This document shows, in pieces, positions 41,184 to 48,949 of a DNA stretch of 64,000 nucleotides. The DNA is from a virus. The notes beneath the pieces are model-generated. The model was given only the letters and a program-made list of their open reading frames with translations, made no database searches and was not told where the DNA came from. Position 1 is the first letter of the stretch, and each line of letters starts with the position of its first letter. The translations under genes were made by a program, and so were the position numbers. Location of the stretch: positions 172,259 to 236,258 of the IMG/VR virus record IMGVR_UViG_3300032268_000986; one strand, 5' to 3'.

Positions 41184-41947
41184 CACAGCACCTTTACATA
41201 GTTGAGTTGAGTAACCCCATCTCGGTGTGCCTTGACAGCACCCTTGATGGTAAGAGTTGCACCGGGTTCAAACCTTGCCCGGTTGCTGAACATCACAGGT
41301 TGATCCGCCTGGGTCACACCACGAATCCACCAAATGTTGTATTGTTGACTGTAGGTGGCACTGACCACTTCCACAGTGGTTGTGATCTTGTCGCCAGGTT
41401 GGCCAATCAAGCCACCACGAGCAACACGCAGGCGTTGTTGCTGTTCTTGACGTGCCACTGCACGTTGATGGCTTTGTGGCAGGCATGCTATCACTGCCAG
41501 TTCATAACGATTGCGCACAGTGTCAAACACATCGGTCACAGCCAAGACCTTGCTCACACTTTGATCAAAGTCATTGAGTCGACCCTTGAGAGCTCGGAAT
41601 GTAAGATCGTTCTGCAAAAACTTGCGAGCATCTTCGCCGGCCACTACATCTTGTGGCAACAGCTGATCAGGGTTGTGCAAAAACTCTACCATGATGTCGC
41701 GATTACGGCGTGTGGTACTGAGCACTTCACCTTTGTCACCGTATTCATTGCGACCTTCTTTGACATACTCGCCGTTCACACGTTGGGCGGCACTGGCCGC
41801 GGCCCACACAATGTTAACTGGGAATTGTTTTGACACCGGCTGAGCCGCACGGCGTTGGCGAGGTTGATACTCATCATGGTCATCTGCTTGACCCAGACGC
41901 TTGATTTCAAGATCACTCATGTGTGTTACATCTACAAATCCAGGCAT
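41183..41947 (-). CDS. Conserved 254-aa phage protein with OB-like C-terminus
   Basis: Starts MPGFVDVTHMSDLEIKRLGQ with GGAG six bases upstream. The middle (NIVWAAASAAQRVNGEYVKE) is helical. The C-terminal 90 residues (GGLIGQPGDKITTTVEVVSA, FEPGATLTIKGAVKAHRDGV) look like a small OB or beta-barrel domain; I recall this combination in T4-like metagenomic phages. It might bind RNA or DNA. Co-transcribed with the micropeptide. Confidence 0.6.
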   Translation of the reverse strand: MPGFVDVTHMSDLEIKRLGQADDHDEYQPRQRRAAQPVSKQFPVNIVWAAASAAQRVNGEYVKEGRNEYGDKGEVLSTTRRNRDIMVEFLHNPDQLLPQDVVAGEDARKFLQNDLTFRALKGRLNDFDQSVSKVLAVTDVFDTVRNRYELAVIACLPQSHQRAVARQEQQQRLRVARGGLIGQPGDKITTTVEVVSATYSQQYNIWWIRGVTQADQPVMFSNRARFEPGATLTIKGAVKAHRDGVTQLNYVKVL

Positions 41948-41957
41948 CATGTTCTCC

Positions 41958-42212
41958 TTAAACCCAAAAAGATTCGTTGCGTTTGTTGGCACCAATTCGG
42001 CTGTACACAATCTCACGAACCATGGTGTCAGTGGCTTCGCCAAACATTTTTTCTTCGCTGAGCACCATCAGGGCTCGATAAGTCTGTTTCCAAGTCAGGT
42101 TGTTTTCACAGGCAGCCACCACAATGGCATGCACTGCGGCATTGCCAAGTTCGGTAAACATGCCATAATCTTGCACAGTACCAGTTAGATTGTATTCAAT
42201 TTCAATGCTCAT
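41958..42212 (-). CDS. Small hypothetical protein
   Basis: 84 residues from MSIEIEYNLTGTVQDYG with AGGAG upstream. A helical central part (GNAAVHAIVVAACENN) is followed by TWKQTYRALMVLSEEKMFGE. Function unknown; early expression is likely from its own sigma70 promoter. Confidence 0.6.
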   Translation of the reverse strand: MSIEIEYNLTGTVQDYGMFTELGNAAVHAIVVAACENNLTWKQTYRALMVLSEEKMFGEATDTMVREIVYSRIGANKRNESFWV

Positions 42213-42242
42213 TCCTGACTCCTTGTTGCTCACTATACCCAT

Positions 42243-42271
42243 ATTATAACAAATTGGCCTTTATTGGTCAA
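42243..42271 (-). promoter_or_regulatory. Sigma70 promoter TTGACC-17-TATAAT
   Basis: -35 at 42266-42271, -10 at 42243-42248; before the 84-aa gene. Confidence 0.85.
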
Positions 42272-42534
42272 CCAAATTCATACATGTGCTGAGCCATGCT
42301 GGGATCCAATTTCACCAGGGCTGTTGCAGCCGCTGTGAGTTCGCGGTAGCGTCGGTTAGTTTCTGTGCGGCTCAGTTCACCATCACAGGAAAGATTTTCT
42401 GGGCTAAGAGCACAGTCAATCATTTTGGCCACACGCAGGCGGCCTGCCGCGGTTGCAACCTCGTAAGGTGTGTGCTTGCCAAAACAGGCGTTCCACTTGT
42501 TTTGACGATCAATATAGGCTTGCAGTGCTTTCAT
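42268..42534 (-). CDS. Small helical hypothetical protein
   Basis: 88 residues: KALQAYIDRQNKWNACFGKH, then VATAAGRLRVAKMIDCALSP. All-helical prediction, no family recognised. It has its own promoter, whose partner gene's -35 box overlaps the last codons of this gene. Confidence 0.6.
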   Translation of the reverse strand: MKALQAYIDRQNKWNACFGKHTPYEVATAAGRLRVAKMIDCALSPENLSCDGELSRTETNRRYRELTAAATALVKLDPSMAQHMYEFG

Positions 42535-42563
42535 CTTGGCTCCTTTTGCGTTAACATGTTCAA

Positions 42564-42592
42564 ATTATAGCAGATTGGGAATTATTGGTCAA
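42564..42592 (-). promoter_or_regulatory. Sigma70 promoter TTGACC-17-TATAAT
   Basis: -35 at 42587-42592, overlapping the stop of the 61-aa gene; -10 at 42564-42569. Confidence 0.85.
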
Positions 42593-42774
42593 CCAAAATA
42601 GTTGTCAACTGCACCTTCAATACCTTCTTCAAAGGTGTCGCTGTAAAATCCCTCAATGTCCTGCTCAAAGAACTTGGCCAGCTCTTCTTTGGAAGGAGCC
42701 TTGCCAGTGAGTTCTTTGGCATACTCTTTGACTGACTTGATAGCATGTTTTGGAACAGTGATCGTGATCTTCAT
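42589..42774 (-). CDS. Small hypothetical protein
   Basis: 61 residues: KITITVPKHAIKSVKEYAKE, then an acidic half ending GIEGAVDNYFG. No family recognised; the first strand-helix could be a ribbon-helix-helix but is not diagnostic. Own promoter and ribosome site (AAGGAG). Confidence 0.6.
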   Translation of the reverse strand: MKITITVPKHAIKSVKEYAKELTGKAPSKEELAKFFEQDIEGFYSDTFEEGIEGAVDNYFG

Positions 42775-42804
42775 TTAGCACTCCTTTTGTTACAATATGT
42801 CCAT

Positions 42805-42833
42805 ATTATAGCATTTGGGCAATTATTGGTCAA
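42805..42833 (-). promoter_or_regulatory. Sigma70 promoter TTGACC-17-TATAAT
   Basis: -35 at 42828-42833, -10 at 42805-42810; just after the terminator at 42841 in transcription order. Confidence 0.85.
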
Positions 42834-42840
42834 CCATGAA

Positions 42841-42867
42841 AAAAGCCCTAGTACCAGTAGGGCTTTT
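42841..42867 (-). terminator. Rho-independent terminator
   Basis: Perfect hairpin AAAAGCCCTA / TAGGGCTTTT with a seven-base loop, 15 bases after the stop of the gene ending at 42882. Confidence 0.85.
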
Positions 42868-42881
42868 GTAGTACTTGAGTA

Positions 42882-43136
42882 TTAGTTGTTTTTTCGCAAC
42901 ACTTTTTCACTTTTTATGCGCCGTTGTTTTTTTGCAAACTCTTGTTCAATATAGTACTTGACCAGAGTTCGTTGCATCATGGTTATTAAATCGCCGTGAT
43001 CTTCGGGCACCACAAATCGCACAGGGCATCGACCCCAGGTATTGGATTTCACAAACTCATGATACCATTCGCGATGTTGTTTACTGGCAGGATTGAACAC
43101 TGTCCAGGGACGACCACACAAAGCAAGTTGACTCAT
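42882..43136 (-). CDS. Small hypothetical protein
   Basis: 84 residues from MSQLALCGRPWTVFNPASKQ, then HREWYHEFVKSNTWGRCPVR and a basic C-terminus (KKQRRIKSEKVLRKNN). GRCPVRF-type sequence is reminiscent of small conserved phage proteins but no domain is known. Last gene of the 44.9-42.9 kb operon, ended by a strong terminator. Confidence 0.6.
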   Translation of the reverse strand: MSQLALCGRPWTVFNPASKQHREWYHEFVKSNTWGRCPVRFVVPEDHGDLITMMQRTLVKYYIEQEFAKKQRRIKSEKVLRKNN

Positions 43137-43138
43137 TA

Positions 43139-43696
43139 TTACACCTTGAAGTAAGTTACATGGGTACCGAGATTCCACTGAGCAGGATCCACCGCGGTAC
43201 CATCGTGTGTTTCCAACTGAATACCCAACATAGAGTATCTTTGCCAAAACCACCAAACATCCGGGGTTTTGTTGGCCAGTCCCTGCTTGTGCAACAGGGA
43301 ATGGTTCTTTTTCTTCAGCAAGCATGTGGGCGGATTCATGGCCAGTTCAACTGAGATCCTGCCCTGTATCAGCAAGGCCGCCAAGGTAGATGCCGGGATC
43401 ACATGCTCAAAGTCAGTTTTGTCTGTGGGCTTGAGATCCAATTCTCGATAGTGAGCACGAATGCGCTCTTTGATGGCATAACCATGATATCGACGCAACA
43501 AGAAATCAATTGCATCACGCAACAATCGAGCAGTCTGATCCAGGCGTTCCATCTTGCGATATGCTGCCAAACACAGTCGAAGACCACGACGCACAAACCG
43601 TTCGGTGGCCACGTATGCCGCACCATCCCGCACCACCCGACCGTAGTCGGGTGATGTGAAACCATGGACTTGTTGTTCCAGTAGTTTCAAGTCCAT
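43139..43696 (-). CDS. Putative HNH-like protein
   Basis: 185 residues from MDLKLLEQQVHGFTSPDYGR at 43696, a base after the upstream stop. The stretch FEHVIPASTLAALLIQGRIS, NPPTCLLKKKNHSLL resembles an HNH core (EH...N...H), then WWFWQRYSMLGIQLETHDG. The metal-binding pattern is incomplete by eye, so nuclease activity is uncertain. It sits directly after a ParB-like gene, in the same operon. Confidence 0.45.
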   Translation of the reverse strand: MDLKLLEQQVHGFTSPDYGRVVRDGAAYVATERFVRRGLRLCLAAYRKMERLDQTARLLRDAIDFLLRRYHGYAIKERIRAHYRELDLKPTDKTDFEHVIPASTLAALLIQGRISVELAMNPPTCLLKKKNHSLLHKQGLANKTPDVWWFWQRYSMLGIQLETHDGTAVDPAQWNLGTHVTYFKV

Positions 43697-43697
43697 G

Positions 43698-44897
43698 TTA
43701 GAACAAGTCCTTTGCATCAGGATAAAACTGCGTTTGAATGTTGAGTCGGGGCATGTGCATGGGCAGGCCTGCGGCATCCTTCCAACGCTTCTTGAGTAGG
43801 TGCCAGAAAAATGTGCCACCTTGTGTCCAGTCCTTGTTCATTCTTGGACGTTCTGGGCGCATGCTAACATCATGATTGGCATAGTAGCCTTCCCACCAGT
43901 TCAGGTAGGCAGTTTCCAACTGCGCCCAGAATGCACCAGCTTCATCAAAGTCGGCACTGAACAATTGGTGACACAGTTGTGCTAGACTGCGAACTTCGTC
44001 GTCGGTGTAGGTGACATTGTCGCCTTGAGCCATTTTAAGAAACCCCAGGATAATGGGTGCTTCTTTTGTGTTTATGGCACGTGGTGTAAAGCCCAACACT
44101 GTCTGTGCATACACACAGAACTGTCGCACAATTTCTGGTGACACCTTGCGATCCACAATGTCTTGAACTCGACTTATGGCGCCGGGCTGATCAGTGTCCC
44201 CAAACTTTTTGTCAGTAAGGAACAAATCTGCGGCTTCAAGATATTGTTGCTTCTTTTCCACTTCCAACCACTCGGGGTAGGTGGCACCGTCAACACGAAC
44301 ACCATACACCTGTTGTTGGAAGATGTCAATCTTGTCAAGAAGCTTTTTGCCGCCTTCGGTGTTGCTCTCAATGAAGTTGTTGCGAATTTCGGCCTTGGTC
44401 TTGACGTCGTATACCACTACAGGGATATCTACGTCCCGGGGATCCAGGCCCAGGATAAACACAGCAATCACGTAAAATGCCACCGCAGTGTGTTGTCCAT
44501 CCCAGCTGGCATACAGGCCTTTGCCCAGGTACACCAACTCAGTATCCGCATCGGGTGCCACAGTGTACACCTGCACTGGCATGGCCTGCCAGCTACGCCA
44601 CTTCTCAATGATCTCCAGGACCCAGGAGATGTTGAGTTGACGTTGCATTGTGGTGTCAATGATGATGTCACTGAGTCGAACCGTTTCGGCTCGACAGATG
44701 GGCATGTCTGAAAATAGTTTGACGTTGGGATGTCGCACAATCCAACCTTGAATGTTTCGCTTGAGCGTGGAGCGAATGGTGGCCTGTGTGTTGAGGGGAT
44801 ACAGACTCATGGTCTGGTTCCAGCGTTCCTTGAGGTCCACAAAGTGGCTCTGGGTGCTATGATATTTTGCGTTGACTTGGCTTGCATACGTTGCCAT
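43698..44897 (-). CDS. ParB/DGQHR-like domain protein
   Basis: 399 residues. MPICRAETVRLSDIIIDTTM, QRQLNISWVLEIIEKWRSWQ, AMPVQVYTV and LYASWDGQHTAVAFY follow the ParB/Srx-fold plan, with DGQHT matching the DGQHR of DndB/ParB-like proteins. The remaining 250 residues are helical and unassigned. It could bind DNA or nucleotide and act with the HNH-like gene downstream. Expressed from a sigma70 promoter at 44983-45011. Confidence 0.55.
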   Translation of the reverse strand: MATYASQVNAKYHSTQSHFVDLKERWNQTMSLYPLNTQATIRSTLKRNIQGWIVRHPNVKLFSDMPICRAETVRLSDIIIDTTMQRQLNISWVLEIIEKWRSWQAMPVQVYTVAPDADTELVYLGKGLYASWDGQHTAVAFYVIAVFILGLDPRDVDIPVVVYDVKTKAEIRNNFIESNTEGGKKLLDKIDIFQQQVYGVRVDGATYPEWLEVEKKQQYLEAADLFLTDKKFGDTDQPGAISRVQDIVDRKVSPEIVRQFCVYAQTVLGFTPRAINTKEAPIILGFLKMAQGDNVTYTDDEVRSLAQLCHQLFSADFDEAGAFWAQLETAYLNWWEGYYANHDVSMRPERPRMNKDWTQGGTFFWHLLKKRWKDAAGLPMHMPRLNIQTQFYPDAKDLF

Positions 44898-44982
44898 GGT
44901 ACTTCCTTTAGATTGTGAGTTGCAACAATTTTACCTTTGTTGCCTACTGTTTTGTACTGACACTATTGTCAGCACAGTTTCT

Positions 44983-45011
44983 AGTATAACACTAGAAATC
45001 TTTTATGTCAA
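44983..45011 (-). promoter_or_regulatory. Sigma70 promoter TTGACA-17-TATACT
   Basis: -35 at 45006-45011, within the stop region of the TylF-like gene; -10 at 44983-44988. Confidence 0.75.
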
Positions 45012-45746
45012 GACCCTGACTGCCACTTGTTGATGGCGCCCCACTCGACCAATGTATTCATAACTGCGACCATACGCAGCCACATGCTCAATCCAGGCGC
45101 GGTATTCATCCATGTACCAGCCCGGATAGTTGAGATACTCATCAAACACAATCACTGTGCCGGGCACAATGTTGTCTTTCAAACTGTTTAATATGGTAAC
45201 TGTGCTGGAATACAAATCACAGTCAATGTGCAACAATGCAATGGGTCTAGTCAATTGTATTTTGGTCTTGAAACCTGGCAGTGTTTGATCAAACCAACCA
45301 ACATGTAATTCACAGTTGCCACGAACTCGAGGCAGTGAACTTCTTGCAAAGAAGCCCTTGCGCATGCGACTGGTCCAGTCTTCGGGCAAGCCCACAAATC
45401 CATCAAATCCATGCACAGGTTTGTCAGGCAACCAGTGTGCAAATTGATTCAGTGTGCGGCCTGTGGCCACACCAAACTCCAGCACAGTACCTCTAGACAA
45501 CAGGTCAGGGTCAAGTTGTGTGTTTGCAATCCACTCATGAAGGTCATAGTCGGTATTAAAGTTGGGCACAGCTCGCATGTGTTCTAGCACATAGCGGGCC
45601 GACTCTTCAGACGCCAAGCGATTGGCTGTGAAGTCTGTGTCTATCACATCAGTGTGCAGGCCCAACAGTTGTTGTTGTGCTCGCGTGGGCTGTGGGTATC
45701 TCCACCACTCGCCCAGCCTATCTCGAATTCTGTGTAAGTTTATCAT
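45003..45746 (-). CDS. TylF/MycF-like SAM methyltransferase
   Basis: 247 residues. GTVLEFGVATGRTLNQFAHW is the SAM-binding motif I, KPVHGFDGFVGLPEDW the acidic loop, and ALLHIDCDLYSSTVTILNSL with IVPGTVIVFDEY the metal-binding part typical of the TylF family, which methylate sugars in macrolide and O-antigen pathways. Substrate unknown; it might modify a surface sugar or a small molecule. ATGA overlap with the 110-aa gene upstream. Confidence 0.75.
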   Translation of the reverse strand: MINLHRIRDRLGEWWRYPQPTRAQQQLLGLHTDVIDTDFTANRLASEESARYVLEHMRAVPNFNTDYDLHEWIANTQLDPDLLSRGTVLEFGVATGRTLNQFAHWLPDKPVHGFDGFVGLPEDWTSRMRKGFFARSSLPRVRGNCELHVGWFDQTLPGFKTKIQLTRPIALLHIDCDLYSSTVTILNSLKDNIVPGTVIVFDEYLNYPGWYMDEYRAWIEHVAAYGRSYEYIGRVGRHQQVAVRVLT

Positions 45747-46075
45747 GTGATTAATATTTCATCTCTATTTGCACGGTCACTGTATATGCGTTGACCCAAT
45801 CGGCGTATGGTGTCAGCAGACACTTGTGGGTTGGCTTCAAACATGTCTCGTATGTCATCCACAGTGATACCATCAGTGGCGCTGACAACATAGATCTCAT
45901 AGTGCCGTTGCATATTATAACGTGCGCGAAGCATGAGATGGTGTAGATTGGGAATAGTGTATTTTAGTTCTTCGCCCTTGAGAGCGGCCCAGGTGCGTTG
46001 CTGTTCATCCAGTGTGATGTTGCCAACGTATTCCAGTCCGGTGTTGTCCCAGACCACAATGAACTGGTGATTCAC
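45743..46075 (-). CDS. Small protein with TWAALKG motif
   Basis: 110 residues from a GTG at 46075 (GTGA overlap with the upstream stop, AAGAGG upstream). The block TWAALKGEELKYTIPNLHHL, then MLRARYNMQRHYEIYVVSAT, shares TWxALKG and the Arg-rich helix with the 94- and 240-aa proteins at 46.8-47.8 kb. Function unknown. Confidence 0.6.
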   Translation of the reverse strand: MNHQFIVVWDNTGLEYVGNITLDEQQRTWAALKGEELKYTIPNLHHLMLRARYNMQRHYEIYVVSATDGITVDDIRDMFEANPQVSADTIRRLGQRIYSDRANRDEILIT

Positions 46076-46311
46076 AGCATGAACCTCTTGAGATAATCTC
46101 GAGCCTGGCTGCATTCTTCCAGTTGCTTGAACTGTTCTCGCTCGATCACTTCCATGATCACCAGTTGTTGCAGATCATCGGCTGTTTTTTGTTCTTCAGC
46201 ATCCAACAGCTCGTACCACTCTAGGTATTCCTCAGCGGAATCAATGGTCCACATAGCATCCAGCATGTCTACCTGATGGGACGTCAGATTGGTCAGGGTA
46301 ATTTTGTCCAT
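46072..46311 (-). CDS. Small acidic hypothetical protein
   Basis: 79 residues from MDKITLTNLTSHQVDMLDAM with GGAG upstream. Helical, acidic (EEYLEWYELLDAEEQKTADD). I recall short phage proteins starting TLTNLTxxQVDMLDxMW as common but unnamed. Own sigma70 promoter. Confidence 0.65.
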   Translation of the reverse strand: MDKITLTNLTSHQVDMLDAMWTIDSAEEYLEWYELLDAEEQKTADDLQQLVIMEVIEREQFKQLEECSQARDYLKRFML

Positions 46312-46330
46312 GTTTGCTCTCCTTTGTGTT

Positions 46331-46359
46331 ATTGTACAAGATCTGCAATTTTGTGTCAA
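46331..46359 (-). promoter_or_regulatory. Sigma70 promoter TTGACA-17-TACAAT
   Basis: -35 at 46354-46359, -10 at 46331-46336; drives the 79-aa, 110-aa and TylF-like genes. Confidence 0.8.
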
Positions 46360-46379
46360 GTACTAATAAAGTACTAAGA

Positions 46380-46610
46380 TTATTTCCAGCACAGCGTGAA
46401 CGCAAAGTAGTCGCGCTCGTTGTCAAAGTAAAAGTGGTATCTTCCCGGACCAATGGCAGTGCTGACGTCAATGAGTTCCCAACGCCATTCGTCACGGAGT
46501 TCGTGCTTGCACCATGCCAAGATGTGATCAAGTTTGCCAGATGGTTTGGAGATCTCACAACTGAATCGAAATGAGTCTTTGGTGCGGTAATCGGCAACTT
46601 GCATCACCAT
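46380..46610 (-). CDS. Small FYFxxxRDYxAF-type phage protein
   Basis: 76 residues ending GPGRYHFYFDNERDYFAFTL. I recall a widespread small phage family ending in this way (often FYFExxxDAxxFxLxW), of unknown function. The next gene upstream ends NFYFRDPALATFYQLKWAQ, so the two are likely paralogues. Confidence 0.6.
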   Translation of the reverse strand: MVMQVADYRTKDSFRFSCEISKPSGKLDHILAWCKHELRDEWRWELIDVSTAIGPGRYHFYFDNERDYFAFTLCWK

Positions 46611-46617
46611 GTAATTA

Positions 46618-46857
46618 TCACTGTGCCCATTTCAGCTGATAAAAGGTTGCCAGAGCAGGATCACGGAAATAGAAGTTCACATGTCTGGGCGTTGTAAGGC
46701 CCGAAAATCCATCATCCTGGTAAGGCATAAACTGCCAGGCAAAATCAACTCCCATGACCAAGCCCGATTGTTCCAGGCCTTGTTTGAGATCAATGGCCTG
46801 TGATGGACCTACGTCTGCCAGTGTTACACAGGTATTCTTTTCGTATGATTCGATCAC
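46618..46857 (-). CDS. Small FYF-type phage protein, paralogue
   Basis: 79 residues from a GTG at 46857. The C-terminus RHVNFYFRDPALATFYQLKW mirrors the neighbour. It overlaps the 94-aa gene by 68 bases, which is long, so the start could be further downstream. Confidence 0.55.
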   Translation of the reverse strand: MIESYEKNTCVTLADVGPSQAIDLKQGLEQSGLVMGVDFAWQFMPYQDDGFSGLTTPRHVNFYFRDPALATFYQLKWAQ

Positions 46858-47071
46858 AAATTTTTGGATCCCGGGTAAATTTCAATCTAAGGTCTCGAAC
46901 AGCAAAGTGGTTGCAAAAACTTTCACCGTATGGGATGCCTTTGAGAGCGTCCCAGGTGGCAATCTTTTGCCACTTTGCCAATTTGGGTGCAGTTACTTCA
47001 AGTGGTTCAGTGTCTTGAGTTTCCAATAGTTGGGAAAACATGTTATCAAACAAACAGATTGGCCTTTTCAT
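46790..47071 (-). CDS. Small protein with TWDALKG motif
   Basis: 93 residues from an ATG at 47071 overlapping the upstream stop as ATGA. KWQKIATWDALKGIPYGESF, then HFAVRDLRLKFTRDPKICDR; same TWxALKG plus basic helix as two neighbours. Function unknown. Confidence 0.55.
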   Translation of the reverse strand: MKRPICLFDNMFSQLLETQDTEPLEVTAPKLAKWQKIATWDALKGIPYGESFCNHFAVRDLRLKFTRDPKICDRIIRKEYLCNTGRRRSITGH

Positions 47072-47790
47072 TGAGACAGTCGCAACCGAGTTATGGACCA
47101 AAAGCCACGATTGCGATGATAACCCCGGTGTGGTTTGGGGTAGAGTAAAGCAGTCAACTGTGTTGGCCGTGCCAGCACACTTTCAAGCAGTGACGCCATG
47201 TTATTTTTTGTGTCAACTGCTATCATGAATGGCGCAGAATCAAAATCTGATGCCAACCAGTAGTGGTGGTACTCACAGGCTCGACGACTGTACAACACCT
47301 GCTGTAACAACCTGAACTGTGTGGTTATTTCCAGTGGTGTAGTAAGACCATGAATCTTGGACACCATGTTGCTGTCATCGGTCACAGCAATGACTTCATC
47401 TACCGCAGTGTCTTCTGCATAAAAGTATGGCAAGCGATACAGTATGCCCAGTTCATCCTTGGTAATGTCAAGATTACCAGTGACCAAGGCATGTAGCTTC
47501 TTTCGAAACTGGCTGACCGTGTTCTGTCCTTTGAGAGCTGACCAAGTCAGTCTACCTCGATAGTATGAACGAATATCATTGGCTTGCACACGATCATCTG
47601 CGGTTGGTTTCATTTGCTCAAGTTCAAGCCAACGAGCTCCGGATTCTTTCCACAAGCGATAACTTGCACAGGACATGGCAATGGGATCGTCGGTCAGAGC
47701 CACTTGTTTTTTGACAGCTTGATTCCTGTCCCAGGTAACCCAGGGTTCTTCATCTTCAATCAAGTTAACACCTCTCAGCATGGTTCTCAT
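47068..47790 (-). CDS. Protein with TWSALKG motif
   Basis: 240 residues from MRTMLRGVNLIEDEEPWVTW at 47790. SYYRGRLTWSALKGQNTVSQ is followed by FRKKLHALVTG; the second half (VDEVIAVTDDSNMVSKIHGL, LLQQVLYSRRACEYHHYWLA) is alpha/beta. It is the longest member of the local TWxALKG set. No family recognised. Confidence 0.55.
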   Translation of the reverse strand: MRTMLRGVNLIEDEEPWVTWDRNQAVKKQVALTDDPIAMSCASYRLWKESGARWLELEQMKPTADDRVQANDIRSYYRGRLTWSALKGQNTVSQFRKKLHALVTGNLDITKDELGILYRLPYFYAEDTAVDEVIAVTDDSNMVSKIHGLTTPLEITTQFRLLQQVLYSRRACEYHHYWLASDFDSAPFMIAVDTKNNMASLLESVLARPTQLTALLYPKPHRGYHRNRGFWSITRLRLSQ

Positions 47791-47791
47791 G

Positions 47792-48508
47792 TCAGTCCCA
47801 CAATCCCTGGTAGTACTTGCCAAACAGTCTAAAGCCGTTTTGAACACGAGCTTCCACCACTTTCATGCCATCGTAATCGCACTGGTAAGTGTCGTTGGGA
47901 CCACGCCGCATCTCGGTGAACTTGTGATCACCTTTGGCAACTTCGTTACCGTCTGCATCCACAGGAACCCACAAGATATCATGCTCACCGGAACGAAAAG
48001 CATCTTGCCAGGAATCATCCACTTTGCACTCAAATGCAAAGATCATTTCGTTCATGGCCCAGTCCCAACGTGCAAAGTGATTGGCATCTGTGTCCCACTC
48101 GTTTTCTTTGGCCGGTGCGGCTGTGCTACGCAGGTGTTCGGGCACATCCTCGTCGTCTACAAAGGGTGCGCCGTGCTTGGTTGCTTTGAGCTGTTTCAGC
48201 ATGGGCAACACAATGTGAGCCAGGGTATGATCCATGCTCCAGGTATCCCAGCGATCAATTTTCACATACTCAATTTTTGGATGCACAAGATCCCATGCCC
48301 ATTGAATAGCTTTGCTGACTGGCACCAATCGATCACTCCACCGTTCTACCCACTCTGGTCGGTCAATGTATTTGCGATCTCGATCCAGTGCCGAAGCAAG
48401 ACTGTTGTCTCTGTTGCACTTTGACCAGTCAGTCCAGAAGAATGCATAGTCCAACATGGTGTAGGGACTAATCCAGTGATCACGATAGTTGCTGAGATAT
48501 ATTTTCAT
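47792..48508 (-). CDS. Conserved 238-aa T4-like phage protein
   Basis: From MKIYLSNYRDHWISPYTML at 48508 (TAATG overlap). Conserved blocks KIDRWDTWSMDHTLAHIVLP, MLKQLKATKHGAPFVDDEDV and PEHLRSTAAP are, from memory, extremely conserved in T4-like phages and metagenomic phages, where the protein is unnamed. The many His, Asp and Trp suggest an enzyme, but no known motif is visible. Confidence 0.75.
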   Translation of the reverse strand: MKIYLSNYRDHWISPYTMLDYAFFWTDWSKCNRDNSLASALDRDRKYIDRPEWVERWSDRLVPVSKAIQWAWDLVHPKIEYVKIDRWDTWSMDHTLAHIVLPMLKQLKATKHGAPFVDDEDVPEHLRSTAAPAKENEWDTDANHFARWDWAMNEMIFAFECKVDDSWQDAFRSGEHDILWVPVDADGNEVAKGDHKFTEMRRGPNDTYQCDYDGMKVVEARVQNGFRLFGKYYQGLWD

Positions 48509-48696
48509 TACCAATTTCCTACGTCAGTTATGTCTTCCACAAGATCATCATGTCCGTGATACACAGCACGATGATTGGCACCAATGCCAGATACATACTT
48601 CTCTTCTATTGTAACACAATCTATGTTTTCCTGCAAGGCCAAAAACACCGCAAGACGCTCGATTTGATGTCGAGTCAGTGTTATTTTACTTGACAA
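48508..48696 (-). CDS. Small hypothetical protein (TTG start)
   Basis: 62 residues from a TTG at 48696 with AGAGAG about eight bases upstream. KITLTRHQIERLAVFLALQE then NIDCVTIEEKYVSGIGANHR. Overlaps the upstream gene by 11 bases. Function unknown. Confidence 0.5.
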   Translation of the reverse strand: MSSKITLTRHQIERLAVFLALQENIDCVTIEEKYVSGIGANHRAVYHGHDDLVEDITDVGNW

Positions 48697-48949
48697 TGGT
48701 CATGCTCTCTGAAGTGTAGTCCAGGAAGTCGCCGGCAGCATTTCGAATCAACGCAGCCGAAGGATCAATTATGACAACTTCACAGTCATGATTGGTGATT
48801 TCATAATCAACAAATGCATGCGTTTCATCCCCAGTGGCATAGACTCTAAACCAAATTTGATTTTCAAATCCGCGGATCAGGAATCCACGTTCACCAATAG
48901 CCCTGGTCTCACTTGGCTCGATTAAATCTCCACTGTTTTCAATTTCCAT
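48686..48949 (-). CDS. Conserved 87-aa phage protein
   Basis: MEIENSGDLIEPSETRAIGE, then FLIRGFENQIWFRVYATGD and SAALIRNAAGDFLDY. Beta-rich; I recall relatives in T4-like phages. It overlaps the phosphoesterase gene by 28 bases, suggesting coupled expression. Confidence 0.6.
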   Translation of the reverse strand: MEIENSGDLIEPSETRAIGERGFLIRGFENQIWFRVYATGDETHAFVDYEITNHDCEVVIIDPSAALIRNAAGDFLDYTSESMTIVK

